NCBI GenBank assembly: GCA_036784855.1
Contig: JAZDSV010000103.1
Location: 1 to 30,327 of the forward strand
DNA length: 30,327 bases
Direction of reading: 5' to 3'
From: Aphelidium insulamus
Taxonomy: Eukaryota > Aphelidiomycota > Aphelidea > Aphelidiaceae
The notes under the pieces are model-generated. The model made no database searches and was not told where the DNA came from. It saw nothing but the letters and a program-made list of their open reading frames with translations. Positions 10,652 through 18,460 of the stretch are shown in pieces. Numbering within the stretch: the first letter of the stretch is position 1; each line of letters opens with the position of its first letter. The position numbers and the translations under genes are program-made.

Positions 10652-10690
10652 GCTCAGCAGTTGATAATGAACGTAGATCAACTGCTGGGC
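10652..10690. terminator. Hairpin 33 bp after the helicase-like gene
   Basis: GCTCAGCAGTTGAT (10652-10665) and ATCAACTGCTGGGC (10677-10690) pair over 14 positions with one G-U wobble and an 11-base loop. A strong hairpin right behind a virus-like gene recalls the hairpin polyadenylation/termination signals known for mimiviruses. That role is inference. On the other strand the hairpin would lie at the start of any transcript from the TATA element at 10709-10716. Confidence 0.5.
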
Positions 10691-10708
10691 TTTCCGACTC
10701 CAATGCCG

Positions 10709-10843
10709 TATTTATAGCCGAAATGGCGTCCGACGCCTCCCCAGGGTTGGTGTCCAACGCCTCCTCTTGCTGAGCGCTTTCCGGTTGCGAAAGATTCCCA
10801 AACTGTCGGTACCGGATGAGTCATAATGACGTCATCGGCGCTA
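10709..10843 (-). promoter_or_regulatory. Promoter-like module R1: bZIP sites plus TATA, minus strand
   Basis: Reading the minus strand, CGCC then the palindrome TGACGTCA (10827-10834), then ATGACTCAT (an AP-1-like site), are followed 111 bp later by TATAAATA (10709-10716). A near copy of the bZIP part and a TATA element occur in the same order at 27332-27446. TGACGTCA is the classical CRE/ATF site. Any transcript would run antisense to the helicase-like gene. Promoter function is inferred. Confidence 0.4.
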
Positions 10844-10848
10844 AGCTG

Positions 10849-10869
10849 ACACGGAGTACAGCTCCGTGT
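10849..10869. repeat. Short hairpin, 8-bp arms
   Basis: ACACGGAG and CTCCGTGT pair around a 5-base loop TACAG. It lies 23 bp before the HNH-type open frame and just after the TGACGTCA site. The role is unknown. Confidence 0.5.
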
Positions 10870-10892
10870 TATAAAACAGATGCCAAGACCCA

Positions 10893-11138
10893 TTGTATCA
10901 ACGACGTCAAGATGCTCAGCACGTAATTAATTCCATCCTGAGAGGCAATAGAAGCGACAAGTATTGTCTCCAGCACACTTTAAAAACACGTAAAGAGTTA
11001 CTGGAGCATCTTGGCATTGAAAGCAAAATACCAAAAGGATACGAGATTGACCACATAAGGCCGAGACACGAGCATATAACCGAGGAAGACTTCAAGAACA
11101 TCAATGCATATTGGAATCTGAGACTGTTGCCGCGTTAA
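10893..11138 (+). CDS. Small HNH-endonuclease-like protein
   Basis: This 81-residue open frame has LKTRKELLEHLGIESK followed by GYEIDHIRPRHEH and AYWNLRLLPR. The D-H pair and the downstream N with NLR-L are the core of HNH nuclease folds, which cut DNA with one metal ion. Such small HNH proteins are common in phages, large DNA viruses and homing elements. The protein is short and the first 25 residues look unlike the rest, so the true start may lie elsewhere or an upstream exon may exist. It sits between the helicase fossil and the SIAH-like gene on the same strand. It may belong to the same virus-like element. Confidence 0.55.
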   Translation: MYQRRQDAQHVINSILRGNRSDKYCLQHTLKTRKELLEHLGIESKIPKGYEIDHIRPRHEHITEEDFKNINAYWNLRLLPR

Positions 11139-11155
11139 GACAATAATGAGCGTAA

Positions 11156-11380
11156 TTGGATGAAATAAATAATCTTGGCAATGAGTATAACACTATAATG
11201 AACGAAACATTGACAATATCATACGAGCTGAGTAAGGAAGACCTTTCGTGTTGCATCTGTTTGGATGAAATCACAGTCCCCGTTATCCAATGTTCCACCG
11301 GTTGTCACTTTGTATGTAGCAAGTGTATGAGGAAGCTCCATTCAAAACGATGCCCAGTGTGCGGAACGCGTAATGTGTAA
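11156..11380 (+). pseudogene. SIAH-like E3 ligase, RING part (5' half of a split gene)
   Basis: The 74-codon frame ends in CCICLDEITVPVIQC, GCHFVCSKCMRKLH and CPVCG, the C3HC4-type RING of Seven-in-absentia (SINA/SIAH) ligases, which binds two zinc ions and recruits an E2 enzyme. The frame closes at a TAA inside the left inverted repeat of an inserted element (11377-11924). On the far side a zinc-finger and substrate-domain frame resumes at about 11930 in register with this one if one target duplication copy and the element are left out. The domain order RING then SIAH zinc finger supports one interrupted gene. Whether the host can splice out the insert is unclear; no good GT-AG pair is seen. 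Confidence 0.75.
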
Positions 11381-11924
11381 CAGCGGCCAGCGGCTTGCTG
11401 TTCGAGTGAGGTAACCGGACCTGGGAGGAGAGTGAGACGCGGCGCGGGAGAAGCGGGAGAAGCGGGAGAGGCGCGCGACACACGGCACAGACAGGACAGG
11501 AGCAGAGAGAGACACAACGCGACAGACCTAGTAACAGGCCCGTGTGAGCAGCGACAAGCAGCAGACACACAAAGATGGGATAGTGTCTATCGCGCCACGG
11601 GGAGGAGAGTGAGACGCGGCGCGGAGAAGCGGGAGAAGCGGGAGAGGCGCGCGACCCACGGCACAGACAGGACAGGAGCAGAGAGAGACACGACGCGACA
11701 GACCTGGTGTGTGAGACGGGAACAGCAGGACACCAGGCTCACCTAGTAACAGGCCCGTGTGAGCAGCGACAAGCAGCAGACACACAAAGATGGGACAAGT
11801 TGACTAGGGAGCACCTGGTGCCCCGCGTCCCTTACACATGCACGCGTCGTGGGTCCAGGTTTGGGTTCGGGTCCGGGTCGAGGTCCAGGTTGCCGATTGT
11901 GTCGTTAACAGTGGCCACTGTTAC
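11377..11924. mobile_element. Non-autonomous inverted-repeat element (MITE-like) inside the SIAH-like gene
   Basis: The ends are GTAACAGCGGCCA (11377-11389) and its inverted match TGGCCACTGTTAC (11912-11924), 12 of 13 positions paired. TAATGT flanks both sides (11371-11376 and 11926-11931), as a target duplication of 6 bp, or 7-8 bp if mismatches are allowed. There is no transposase inside. The interior is purine-rich and holds an imperfect tandem duplication (11423-11580 and 11600-11795) in which the second copy has about 39 extra bases (about 11705-11743). The end contains a GGGTTCGGGTCCGGGTCGAGG run. The superfamily is not determined; the flank length would allow hAT. Confidence 0.75.
11423..11795. 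repeat. Imperfect tandem duplication within the inserted element
   Basis: Copy 1 (11423-11580) and copy 2 (11600-11795) share GGGAGGAGAGTGAGACGC, the GCGGGAGAAGCGGGAGA run, the CAGACAGGACAGGAGCAGAG block and GCAGCAGACACACAAAGATG. They are near identical except for an insertion of about 39 bases in copy 2. Confidence 0.88.
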
Positions 11925-11929
11925 ATAAT

Positions 11930-12553
11930 GTCTTTAACAACAAGCTGCTTCAGAAAGAGCTATTAAAGCATATGGTAGAGTGCACGAATGAAGGATGTGA
12001 TGTAAAGTGTCTTCCGTGGTCTCTTGATAATCACTTGAGTAACTGCAAATACGCTTTGTGCAATTGTTTCATATGTGGCAAAGAGACATTGCTGTTGATG
12101 CTGCGTAGTCATCTCAAACTTCAATGCGATAATGTCCAATGGGTCAAAGAAGAAAACGATACCATCATCGGCAACTTGGCATTGCTACAGAGCTGGGGCG
12201 CAAGTCACAATGTATGCAAGATGACACTGAGTTTACCTGAAGCAAATGAAAATCTCGTTGCAATTATGAATGATACAATAGTGATGTTCAAGTACAATGA
12301 GGATGGATACATAGTCGGTGTAGTGAGTACTTCTAGCTCCAATAATCCCATCAATCTGTCATACACTTCAAGTCCACAGAGTAGCGCATACAGTTGCACA
12401 ATCAATATGGCCATTATTCCATCAGAGACTCTAGCTATACTGAATGAGACTGAATTAAAACTGCCCGTAATACCTTGTAGTGTTAAACAAATTGAACTGC
12501 ATACAGCAATGGACGAGTCTCTGAGTAGAACTGCCACAACATATTATGAGTGA
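11930..12553 (+). pseudogene. SIAH-like E3 ligase, zinc-finger and substrate-domain part (3' half)
   Basis: The open frame from 11972 (open back to about 11930) reads ECTNEGCDVKC, NHLSNCKYALC, CFICG and SHLKLQC. This Cys/His spacing is that of the SIAH/TRAF-type double zinc finger. The rest (KMTLSLPEANENLVAIMND... to TTYYE) would be the beta-sandwich substrate-binding domain, which is divergent from animal SIAH. It ends at a TGA at 12551-12553. In intact family members this part selects the target for ubiquitination. Here it is cut off from the RING half by the 548-bp inserted element, and its own first ATG at 11972 would give a RING-less protein. Confidence 0.68.
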
Positions 12554-12975
12554 AACGGCACAACCCTGATTCCTCTTTGGGTTTCAATTTGAGCAGATGT
12601 CGAGTAAACTCCTCTTGGGGACCAGTCACTGCTCTTCCGACGCGATGGTTGCTGTAATTCTCCAGGGGAAGTTAACACTTGTTGTACCCTCCAGTGCGTG
12701 ACTCTATGTGTTGTGAATGCGACCTAAGTGGCTGTGTTTGGGTTCACATCGTGGCAGCAATGTCATACGTCCCCCACCCATTTTACTCAGTTATCAGATG
12801 TGAGCAATGAGAGTAATTTCACCTGCAGCTTGTGTTGCCTCTCCATCTGTTTGCACAGTAGAGTTTCATCTTTCCATACAGTTGAGCAGTAATCATCAAT
12901 GCACGAGCGTGAGTCTCCATCAATGTCCTTTACTCTCATATGAAACACAATGCCACAGTCAATATAAAAGGCATT
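12554..12975. other. Spacer without recognisable gene
   Basis: No open frame of note and no repeat of note were seen between the SIAH-like gene and the 39-bp duplication at 12976. Confidence 0.5.
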
Positions 12976-13072
12976 GGTATCTGTAATGTGATATTTATTC
13001 TTGCCTAATAGTTAGGGCTAACCCTAAAAAAAAGGTATCTGTAATGTGATATTTATTCTTGCCTAATAGTTA
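12976..13072. repeat. 39-bp perfect direct repeat around a telomere-like insert
   Basis: The stretch beginning GGTATCTGTAATGTG and ending GCCTAATAGTTA occurs at 12976-13014 and 13034-13072. Between the copies are 19 bases GGGCTAACCCTAAAAAAAA, so that the junction reads TTAGGGCTAACCCTAA plus a run of A. It looks like a small insertion flanked by a target duplication. A second TTAGGGTTAG plus A-run is found at 13275-13291. Confidence 0.85.
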
Positions 13073-14122
13073 TTGTATCTGGTTGTAGCGCGATTTTTAT
13101 CCAACTTAGACATTAATGATGAATTGAGTGCCTCGAAGTGACTCAGACGCTGCTTCATCGTGGACATAATATTGGCTCTAACAGGATTCTCCACCTTCAT
13201 ATACTTATCGTCAATATCATCCAACTCAATGGGTGTACTCTGACCAAAGTAAGGCACGGCAATCTTGGAATAAGTTAGGGTTAGAAAAAAATTGACCACA
13301 CCACTAGCTCCATTTTTAGTCGCCAGCTCCAGAGGCGTTGAACCCAACAACGCTTTTGCGTTCAAGTCGGCATTGAACTCTGCCAATAGTTTCACCATCG
13401 ATACGTTGCCCATTGAAGCAGCCAGTTGCACTGGATTCATCTCACTTGCAGTGCTGATTTGTCTCGAAATTGCACCGGCTTTGAGCAAAATCCCGGCAAT
13501 TTTACTCTGGCCATACACAATGCCACGTCCAGCGGCCAAGTATTAATATTCGCAACTTTCAGTGTATCCGAAGGAATGTTGTGCAGCACGATGCACTCCA
13601 TCACGTTTCGGGTATGTCCTGATTTAACAGCGCGATAAAATGCATCCGCTGTGCATTCACTTGCAATGTACTCGACTGTAGCGCCATGTGGATGAAGTAT
13701 TAGCGCGGCGCGTACAGTGCAGTTAATCGTTGGTTGTTTTGAGCGTTGATCGCCTCCCTGCTGGACAACTGCACCAGACGATACAGCACAAGATGCAGGT
13801 GGTGCGTCACGCCCATGAGTAGCGGGTACAAATCGGCCGCGTGTGGCACCACCCAAGATTTGGCTCATTGTGACAAAATGTTCAACTCGCACTGCTCATC
13901 GTTGCGCGCCATTGCATTGTTCAAATCAGTGGGGATCACGCGTCGACGCCGCCACTTGCTTTGAAAGCATGCATAAACCGTCGCGTACAGACATATCAGC
14001 ACCACGGTGACCAACTTGGCGGAAAAATCATTTACACAATGTTTATTTACGCACGGCGAAAGCAACAAGGGTGCCGCAATCATGGCATCTGTATTGACAA
14101 ACTTGAGAAAACCTGAAGGCAA
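13063..14122 (-). pseudogene. Ankyrin-repeat paralogue, decayed
   Basis: On the minus strand three frames in succession match the intact neighbour at 14365-15219. The first is an N-terminal part from 14122 with a hydrophobic segment (LVTVVLICLYATVYAC), then WRRRRVIPTDLNNAMARNDE. The second is a middle part (about 13880-13530) with ECIVLHNIPSDTLKVANINTWPLDVAL. The third is a C-terminal part (13539-13063) with the ankyrin block NPVQLAASMGNVSMVKLLAEFNADLNAKALLGSTPLELATKNGA kept within about 50 residues. Frame changes near 13890 and near 13530, and a deletion after the N-terminal part, indicate a pseudogene. The C-terminal tail after the last repeat is unlike the neighbour and includes a telomere-like insertion near 13275. 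Confidence 0.7.
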
Positions 14123-14364
14123 CCTGCTGTGTCCTTATCTCGCTGGTGAAGCTTAGATTTGTAATTTGCTTGAAGTCTTGTGAGTAGCTTGCACATAATG
14201 AGCTCAGTTTATTGGAGCGAGGTCTACATACATTGACACTTTTGACATGCTACTGAATCGCCGTTTCATGGAAATATCATATATTAGTTGAATAAACATT
14301 TGTGTCATCATCATGGCTTATGCCTTTGTATGCCTTTGTGAAGTGCTGCAAGTTCTTTAAACCA

Positions 14365-15219
14365 TCATTGTCTGTGTGAACACACACCCTCGATGTCATT
14401 TGCTACGACTGATTCAATACCGCACAAATACTTCATCACTTCCTTGCGCATTAAGATACGCGCTATTTGCAGCGGTGTCAATCCTGTTTCATTCGTGGAT
14501 ACCAAGTCGGCATCGAAATCTGCCAGCAGACGTAATATATTTTCATCACCCACGACGACTGCTCTGTGCACCGGTTTGAAACCATTTGGAGCACTTATTT
14601 TCTCCTTGTCAGCACCGGCTTGCAGTAGCAGTTTGACAATGGCGTACTGCTTATTGTCAATCGCAACATCAAGCGGTGTTCTGTCATCATCCGCTACACG
14701 TAGCTCGGCCAAATGAATGTTGCACAGCGCAATACACTCGCTAATCATTTGGATATCTCCTGTTGCCAGTCCAACTTGCACTGCATCTGGCGTGCAATCC
14801 CGGTCGGCGGCATCAAATTCTGCCCCACCATTGCGAAGTATCTGTGCGGCACGGAAATCGTTGCGACTCATTGCGATTTGCAGAGCCGATTTGCCGCCAC
14901 GGTCATGTGCGTTGAGCGCCTCCACGCGGGACAACTGAACCAGGCGAGTCAGCACATCGTACATTCCGTGCGTCACGGCCATGTGCAGGGGGTACAGCTT
15001 TTCCGAGTCTGGCAGCCACGACTCGTCCAAATTAAACTTCACTGGGCGGAGAATGTCCAAAGCTCGGCGTTCATTATTGCTGGCCATGGCATAGTTCAGC
15101 TCGGCGAGAATGTGGCGGGTCTTGTGTCGACGCCACAACCTGGTGAGCAGAAAGGACGCATCCACGGCAGCGGACAGAGATACTAGCGACAGGATGACAA
15201 ATTGGGCGGATAAATGCAT
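14365..15219 (-). CDS. Membrane-anchored ankyrin-repeat protein
   Basis: This is a single-exon gene of 284 codons, from ATG at 15219 to TGA at 14365. Residues 5-25 (AQFVILSLVSLSAAVDASFLL) form a signal peptide or signal anchor, followed by basic RLWRRHKTRH. About five ankyrin repeats follow, with typical cores such as YPLHMAVTHGMYDVLTRLV, SALQIAMSRNDFRAAQILR, TPLDVAIDNKQYAIVKLLL, GFKPVHRAVVVGDENILRLL and TPLQIARILM. Ankyrin repeats bind protein partners; the target is unknown. The basic stretch after the hydrophobic segment suggests the repeats face the cytosol. A TGACGTCA palindrome lies about 90 bp upstream. The broken paralogue at 13063-14122 shows this is one of a tandem pair. Confidence 0.82.
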   Translation of the reverse strand: MHLSAQFVILSLVSLSAAVDASFLLTRLWRRHKTRHILAELNYAMASNNERRALDILRPVKFNLDESWLPDSEKLYPLHMAVTHGMYDVLTRLVQLSRVEALNAHDRGGKSALQIAMSRNDFRAAQILRNGGAEFDAADRDCTPDAVQVGLATGDIQMISECIALCNIHLAELRVADDDRTPLDVAIDNKQYAIVKLLLQAGADKEKISAPNGFKPVHRAVVVGDENILRLLADFDADLVSTNETGLTPLQIARILMRKEVMKYLCGIESVVANDIEGVCSHRQ

Positions 15220-15305
15220 TTAAATTGGATTGATGAGAGTGATCAAGCAAGGGGTTCATGCAGCGCGCCAATTTGTTCACGCGTTTCAGGGGTAAGCGCA
15301 CAACA

Positions 15306-15313
15306 TGACGTCA
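15306..15313. promoter_or_regulatory. CRE-like TGACGTCA upstream of the ankyrin gene
   Basis: This is a perfect CRE/ATF palindrome 87-94 bp before the minus-strand ATG at 15219. The same octamer occurs at 10827-10834 and 27435-27442. Regulatory use is inferred. Confidence 0.4.
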
Positions 15314-15386
15314 CATGTAACATGCTCTGAATTACTGATGTATTGATGTATTGAGTGTGTCTCAATGTTATGCCAGTGCCAAGATT

Positions 15387-16696
15387 TTAGATCATCTTCT
15401 TGATGAAGGCATTGATCTTGTCCTCGCGGTTGCCAGTGTCGCCGCCCTCAACAAAGTGCAGCACCTTGCGCTTGTGGAAGCCGCCGTTGGGGGAGCTGAG
15501 CTTGAACGGCCACAAAAAGTTGCTGGCCTGCTTGAAGTGCGGTCCCACCGTGAAGATCTCGTGCACCAAATCTTCCATGCAGATGATGCCGAACTGACCC
15601 AGCGTCTGCTCGATGATGGCGTTGTCGGTGAGGGCGACGCGCTGCTTGTTCACCTTGCCGTAGCCGCGCTTGTACACCAGCTCGCGCACCGACTTCAGGT
15701 TCGGGGTACCCCAGGCGACGTACGGCTCCACCAGCTTCAGCATCTGCAGCGTGCAGTTGTTCAGGCGCACAAAGACACCGCTGTTGATCTGGCGCAGACG
15801 CAGCAATTGGAGGATCTTGCGCGGCTTGGGCGAAATCTTGTTGATACCCTTGATACTATAGGTGAATGTCAGTCCATGTGGTGAGTGAGATATTTTATCC
15901 TATACCGAGTGACAAAGGCAAGCTTGGGCTCGGCCGGCACGTAGTAGTTGCCGAAAGCCTTGGCCTGGCGGCGCATGCGGATCTCGTCACGCTCGGCCAG
16001 ACGGTACTCCTTCACATACTGCTCAGCACGCTTGAAGATGACCTTGCGCTTGTCCTTGTTGGCCTAAATTGTTACGTTAGTCAGGAATCGCTAGCATTAC
16101 TAGTGTACAACAGTGCACATATGCAACAAGATATCGCGCGTCAGACCCGAAAGATGGTTGACGTGAGGCATCACTGCCGGCCGTGAAGCCAACTTGCCCA
16201 CATTGGGTTGTAAAACCAATTCATCACCCACGCGATACAACAATATAATAGAAGTATAAAGTAATTACCTTCTTGGCGGCGGCGGCGGTGGCGATGCGCT
16301 CAGCGGCCAGCTTCTCAACCATCTTGCGCTTCTTGAGCACGCTCTCGGGCACAGGGGCCGCGGTCTTGCTACCGATACGCATTGAGTTCAATGAGCCATT
16401 AAATACATGTAAGGCCGTCCAATGTTGAATAGCATTAATCAGAGTCACTCGGCAACAAGTGACAGCTGACAAGTCTCAGCGAGCAATTCCCAGTGAGGAA
16501 CCGCTGTGCAGAAGTATATGGCATCTTCGTTCACAAACGAAAGGTGCCATGCATTTAAGGGTAAGCAGCCACAGGGACGCTAAACCCCAAGTACTTGGTG
16601 GCGTGCGAGGGCGCCCACACAAGATAAACATTATGACCTTCTGCGAGGTACATTAACCACATCATGGGGCACTTACGTGGCGGGTGTGGCGGGCAT
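15387..16696 (-). CDS. RPL7: 60S ribosomal protein L7 (uL30), four exons
   Basis: Exons on the minus strand are 16696-16677 (ATG, 20 bp), 16368-16269, 16063-15906 and 15855-15387 (TAA). They total 747 bp and give 248 residues, the usual RPL7 length. Introns of 308, 205 and 50 bp all have GT-AG ends. The N-terminal extension [20 protein letters not shown] is Lys/Ala-rich. Family blocks follow: [49 protein letters not shown]-like [18 protein letters not shown], and [12 protein letters not shown] then [14 protein letters not shown] [13 protein letters not shown]. The protein is a structural part of the large cytosolic ribosomal subunit and contacts rRNA and the 5S region. Kozak context GCCGCCATGC supports the start. 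Intron 2 carries a C/D box snoRNA. Confidence 0.96.
16132..16237 (-). ncRNA. C/D box snoRNA in RPL7 intron 2 (snR39/snR59/U32-U51-like guide)
   Basis: In the transcribed (minus) sense, box C GTGATGA is at 16227-16221, a C'-like GTGATGC at 16174-16168, and box D CTGA at 16144-16141. Sequences outside the boxes, TATCGCGTG (16237-16229) and CGCGCGATA (16140-16132), pair over nine positions with one wobble, forming the terminal stem. The guide just before box D is ACCATCTTTCGGGT, the reverse complement of ACCCGAAAGATGGT, a highly conserved stretch of large-subunit rRNA. The fifth base before box D points to the G of ACCCG. In budding yeast, snR39 and snR59 lie in introns of the RPL7 paralogues and guide methylation in this same stretch. 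The RNA sits 68 nt from the 3' splice site, a usual spacing. Box D' was not identified. Confidence 0.86.
16518..16550. repeat. Hairpin in RPL7 intron 1
   Basis: ATGGCATCTTCGTT (16518-16531) and AACGAAAGGTGCCAT (16536-16550) pair around CACA with one bulge and one wobble, about 14 bp in all. No box C/D motifs or clear H/ACA boxes were found around it. Confidence 0.5.
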
Positions 16697-16901
16697 GGCG
16701 GCGATGATGCTGATGAGAGTGGATGGACGGGGAGAGCGCTGGATTGACGCGTTGTGCGCTCCTGAAATCGCCCAATCAGCGCTAACCTTGACCTTTGCGT
16801 TAACGCAATATCAAATGCCGGGCATTACCGGCAGCTCCAGCGGTGATATTGAGCGGCGCCGTGTGGCCAGTGGATTAACGACACCAAGGAAATCTGCTCT
16901 A

Positions 16902-17380
16902 TTAAGTGTTTGATGGTGGCAGGATCTCGCTGGAACCGCTGCCAAATAAAGAGTGGCCGCTGTCGACGGCAATTTCGACGGCGACAATTGCATCAGACGG
17001 CGCACGGTCCACCGAAACATTGGACTGGATTGATGGTGCCAGCGTTGCTGCCGACATTACCTGTGATCTGTTTACAGCCAAGCTGCTCAGGCCGGATTTT
17101 GCCTGTACACTCGGTGATGACGAGGTGCCGAATAAACTTAGTTGCGGGGCGACAATTTTAGGCGCGCCGGCTAGTGGAGATCGGATGGTGGGACTGTTGC
17201 GGCCGCTTCGAGCTTGCGTCGGTGAGTTTGATCCTGCTCCGAGTCCCGGCCGGCGTTTCTGCGCTGAATCAAAGCTATTGCCATTCATGGTGTAGTCTTT
17301 GGCCGATTTAGGCACTTCAAGCACGGTGTACGTCCCTGTTTTGAGCACATTGTCCGCAGATTTGTTTGCATGAGCGGAAG
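16902..17380 (-). CDS. Unrecognised Ser/Pro-rich open frame or exon
   Basis: The minus strand is open from about 17393 to a TAA at 16902-16904, with no ATG in frame near the left-most part (a GTG lies at the position of VLKTGTYTVLEV). A pyrimidine-rich stretch ending TAATAG lies just upstream, so this could be an exon with a 3' splice site there. The protein would be low-complexity, rich in Ser, Ala and Pro (for example SGRNSPTIRSPLAGAPK and LFGTSSSPSVQAK). I recognise no family. The opposite strand is also open (16906-17295), so coding status is uncertain. It lies upstream of RPL7 on the same strand. Confidence 0.3.
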
Positions 17381-17419
17381 AAGTAATATCTCTTATCTAT
17401 TATAAAAGGTGAAATAAAG

Positions 17420-18322
17420 TGCAAATAACGCGTTTCACCCTTAATTAAACGCGCGTCTCCCTCGCGTCTCCCTCACATTCTTCTCCCATCGTTTGAAACA
17501 TGCCGCCGCTACGCAAATCGAGCTCAATGCCGCAGCTACACCGGCCGGAGGCAGGCACTACCATGTATGCCACTGCTGACGCCCGCAGCGCCAGGCACTG
17601 GCAACTCACGGTGACTCGCTACAGCCACGGATGCCACGGACGCCACTGGCGACGCATTGGCAGCTATCAGAACTGTCAACCACGCCAGGTGCAAGGTTCC
17701 AAACGACATTATGCACTGGCCAAAGCCCGCGCCACTGCTCTCTCGCGACGGAGCTTGGTCTTACGGAGGGCACTGCGGCAGTGCCAGTTGCCGGTAGCCG
17801 GCCTATCACCAGAAACACTGAGAAGATGTACTGCAAGCACCAGCTGCAGTACGTGGTTCGTCTCACGACAACATGCAACTCACTGCTGCGTAGGTACTCA
17901 GATACTTTGTAGCCTTGGCTGACTATACATGGCGTGTCGCTGATGCTGCTGGATCGAAGCCGCCGCAGCGCATTCTGTCCGCCAATGCTGCTGCACGGAC
18001 GATTTCGCTCTTCAGCGCGTTTTAGCGCTGTCGGTCGGGTCACCGCTGCTCAAGGATGATGGCACGCCGGTTCTCAATGTCAAGGGCGAGCCAATGCTGT
18101 GTCAGGGCGGTTGGAACGACCCAAAGAACGTGGACCAAATGCTGGCGACTATTGGTGCCATACACGAGTCCGGCGCGGCCAGCTGGGGCCCTTTCAAGAC
18201 ACGTGTCCAACGTGCGTCATGCTGTACAAGGACAAGGAAGACACCGAGGGGTGCAAGTTCCACCGCGGTCACTCATTGATTTGGCGGCGTGGCAATCCAC
18301 GAGACTCAGTGCTGATGCGAAA
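17420..18322. other. GC-rich stretch with degraded coding look, no family recognised
   Basis: Several short overlapping plus-strand frames are present: an ATG at 17500 with MPPLRKSSSMPQLHRPEAG, and another at 18099 ending CPTCVMLYKDKEDTEGCKFH, a Cys/His pattern that could bind zinc. Frames change repeatedly, as in an old gene or retroelement interior. A doubled CGCGTCTCCCT sits at about 17450-17472. It ends at the LTR at 18323, whose inner side it would be if that LTR belongs to a minus-strand element. Confidence 0.35.
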
Positions 18323-18460
18323 TGTACGATCACTCCTGGGAGTGGGAGTAACCGTTAAGGCACCGCGTCGCATGCCTGAAGTAATTTAAAATACATGTTA
18401 ATTTGTCTATCCTTTCACTGTTCTGGTGCTATCACCGGGATCACAACCCCTGATCCTACA
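18323..18460 (-). repeat. LTR of family B (LTRb, 138 bp)
   Basis: In element sense (minus) it runs from TGTAGGATCAGGGG to GGAGTGATCGTACA. It is close to LTRa, with a few substitutions and small indels. The flank on its TGTAGG side (18461-18465) is TGCCC. The other side is CGAAA, so no duplication flanks this copy locally. The reverse complement GGGCA follows the old LTR at 23740. Confidence 0.92.

Noticed and set aside
11377-11931. Intron in the SIAH-like gene
   Set aside because: The left side starts GT, but no AG lies at the point where the frame resumes. Inverted ends and flanking TAATGT fit a transposon better.
15351-15884. 177-codon plus-strand open frame
   Set aside because: It is the antisense shadow of RPL7 exon 4.
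16906-17295. 129-codon plus-strand open frame
   Set aside because: It overlaps an equally long minus-strand frame, and neither has a family. The minus one has a plausible upstream splice site, so only that one was listed, with low confidence.
18323-18460. Simple solo LTR
   Set aside because: The two immediate flanks (CGAAA and TGCCC) are not duplicates, so it is not a clean solo LTR at its present place.
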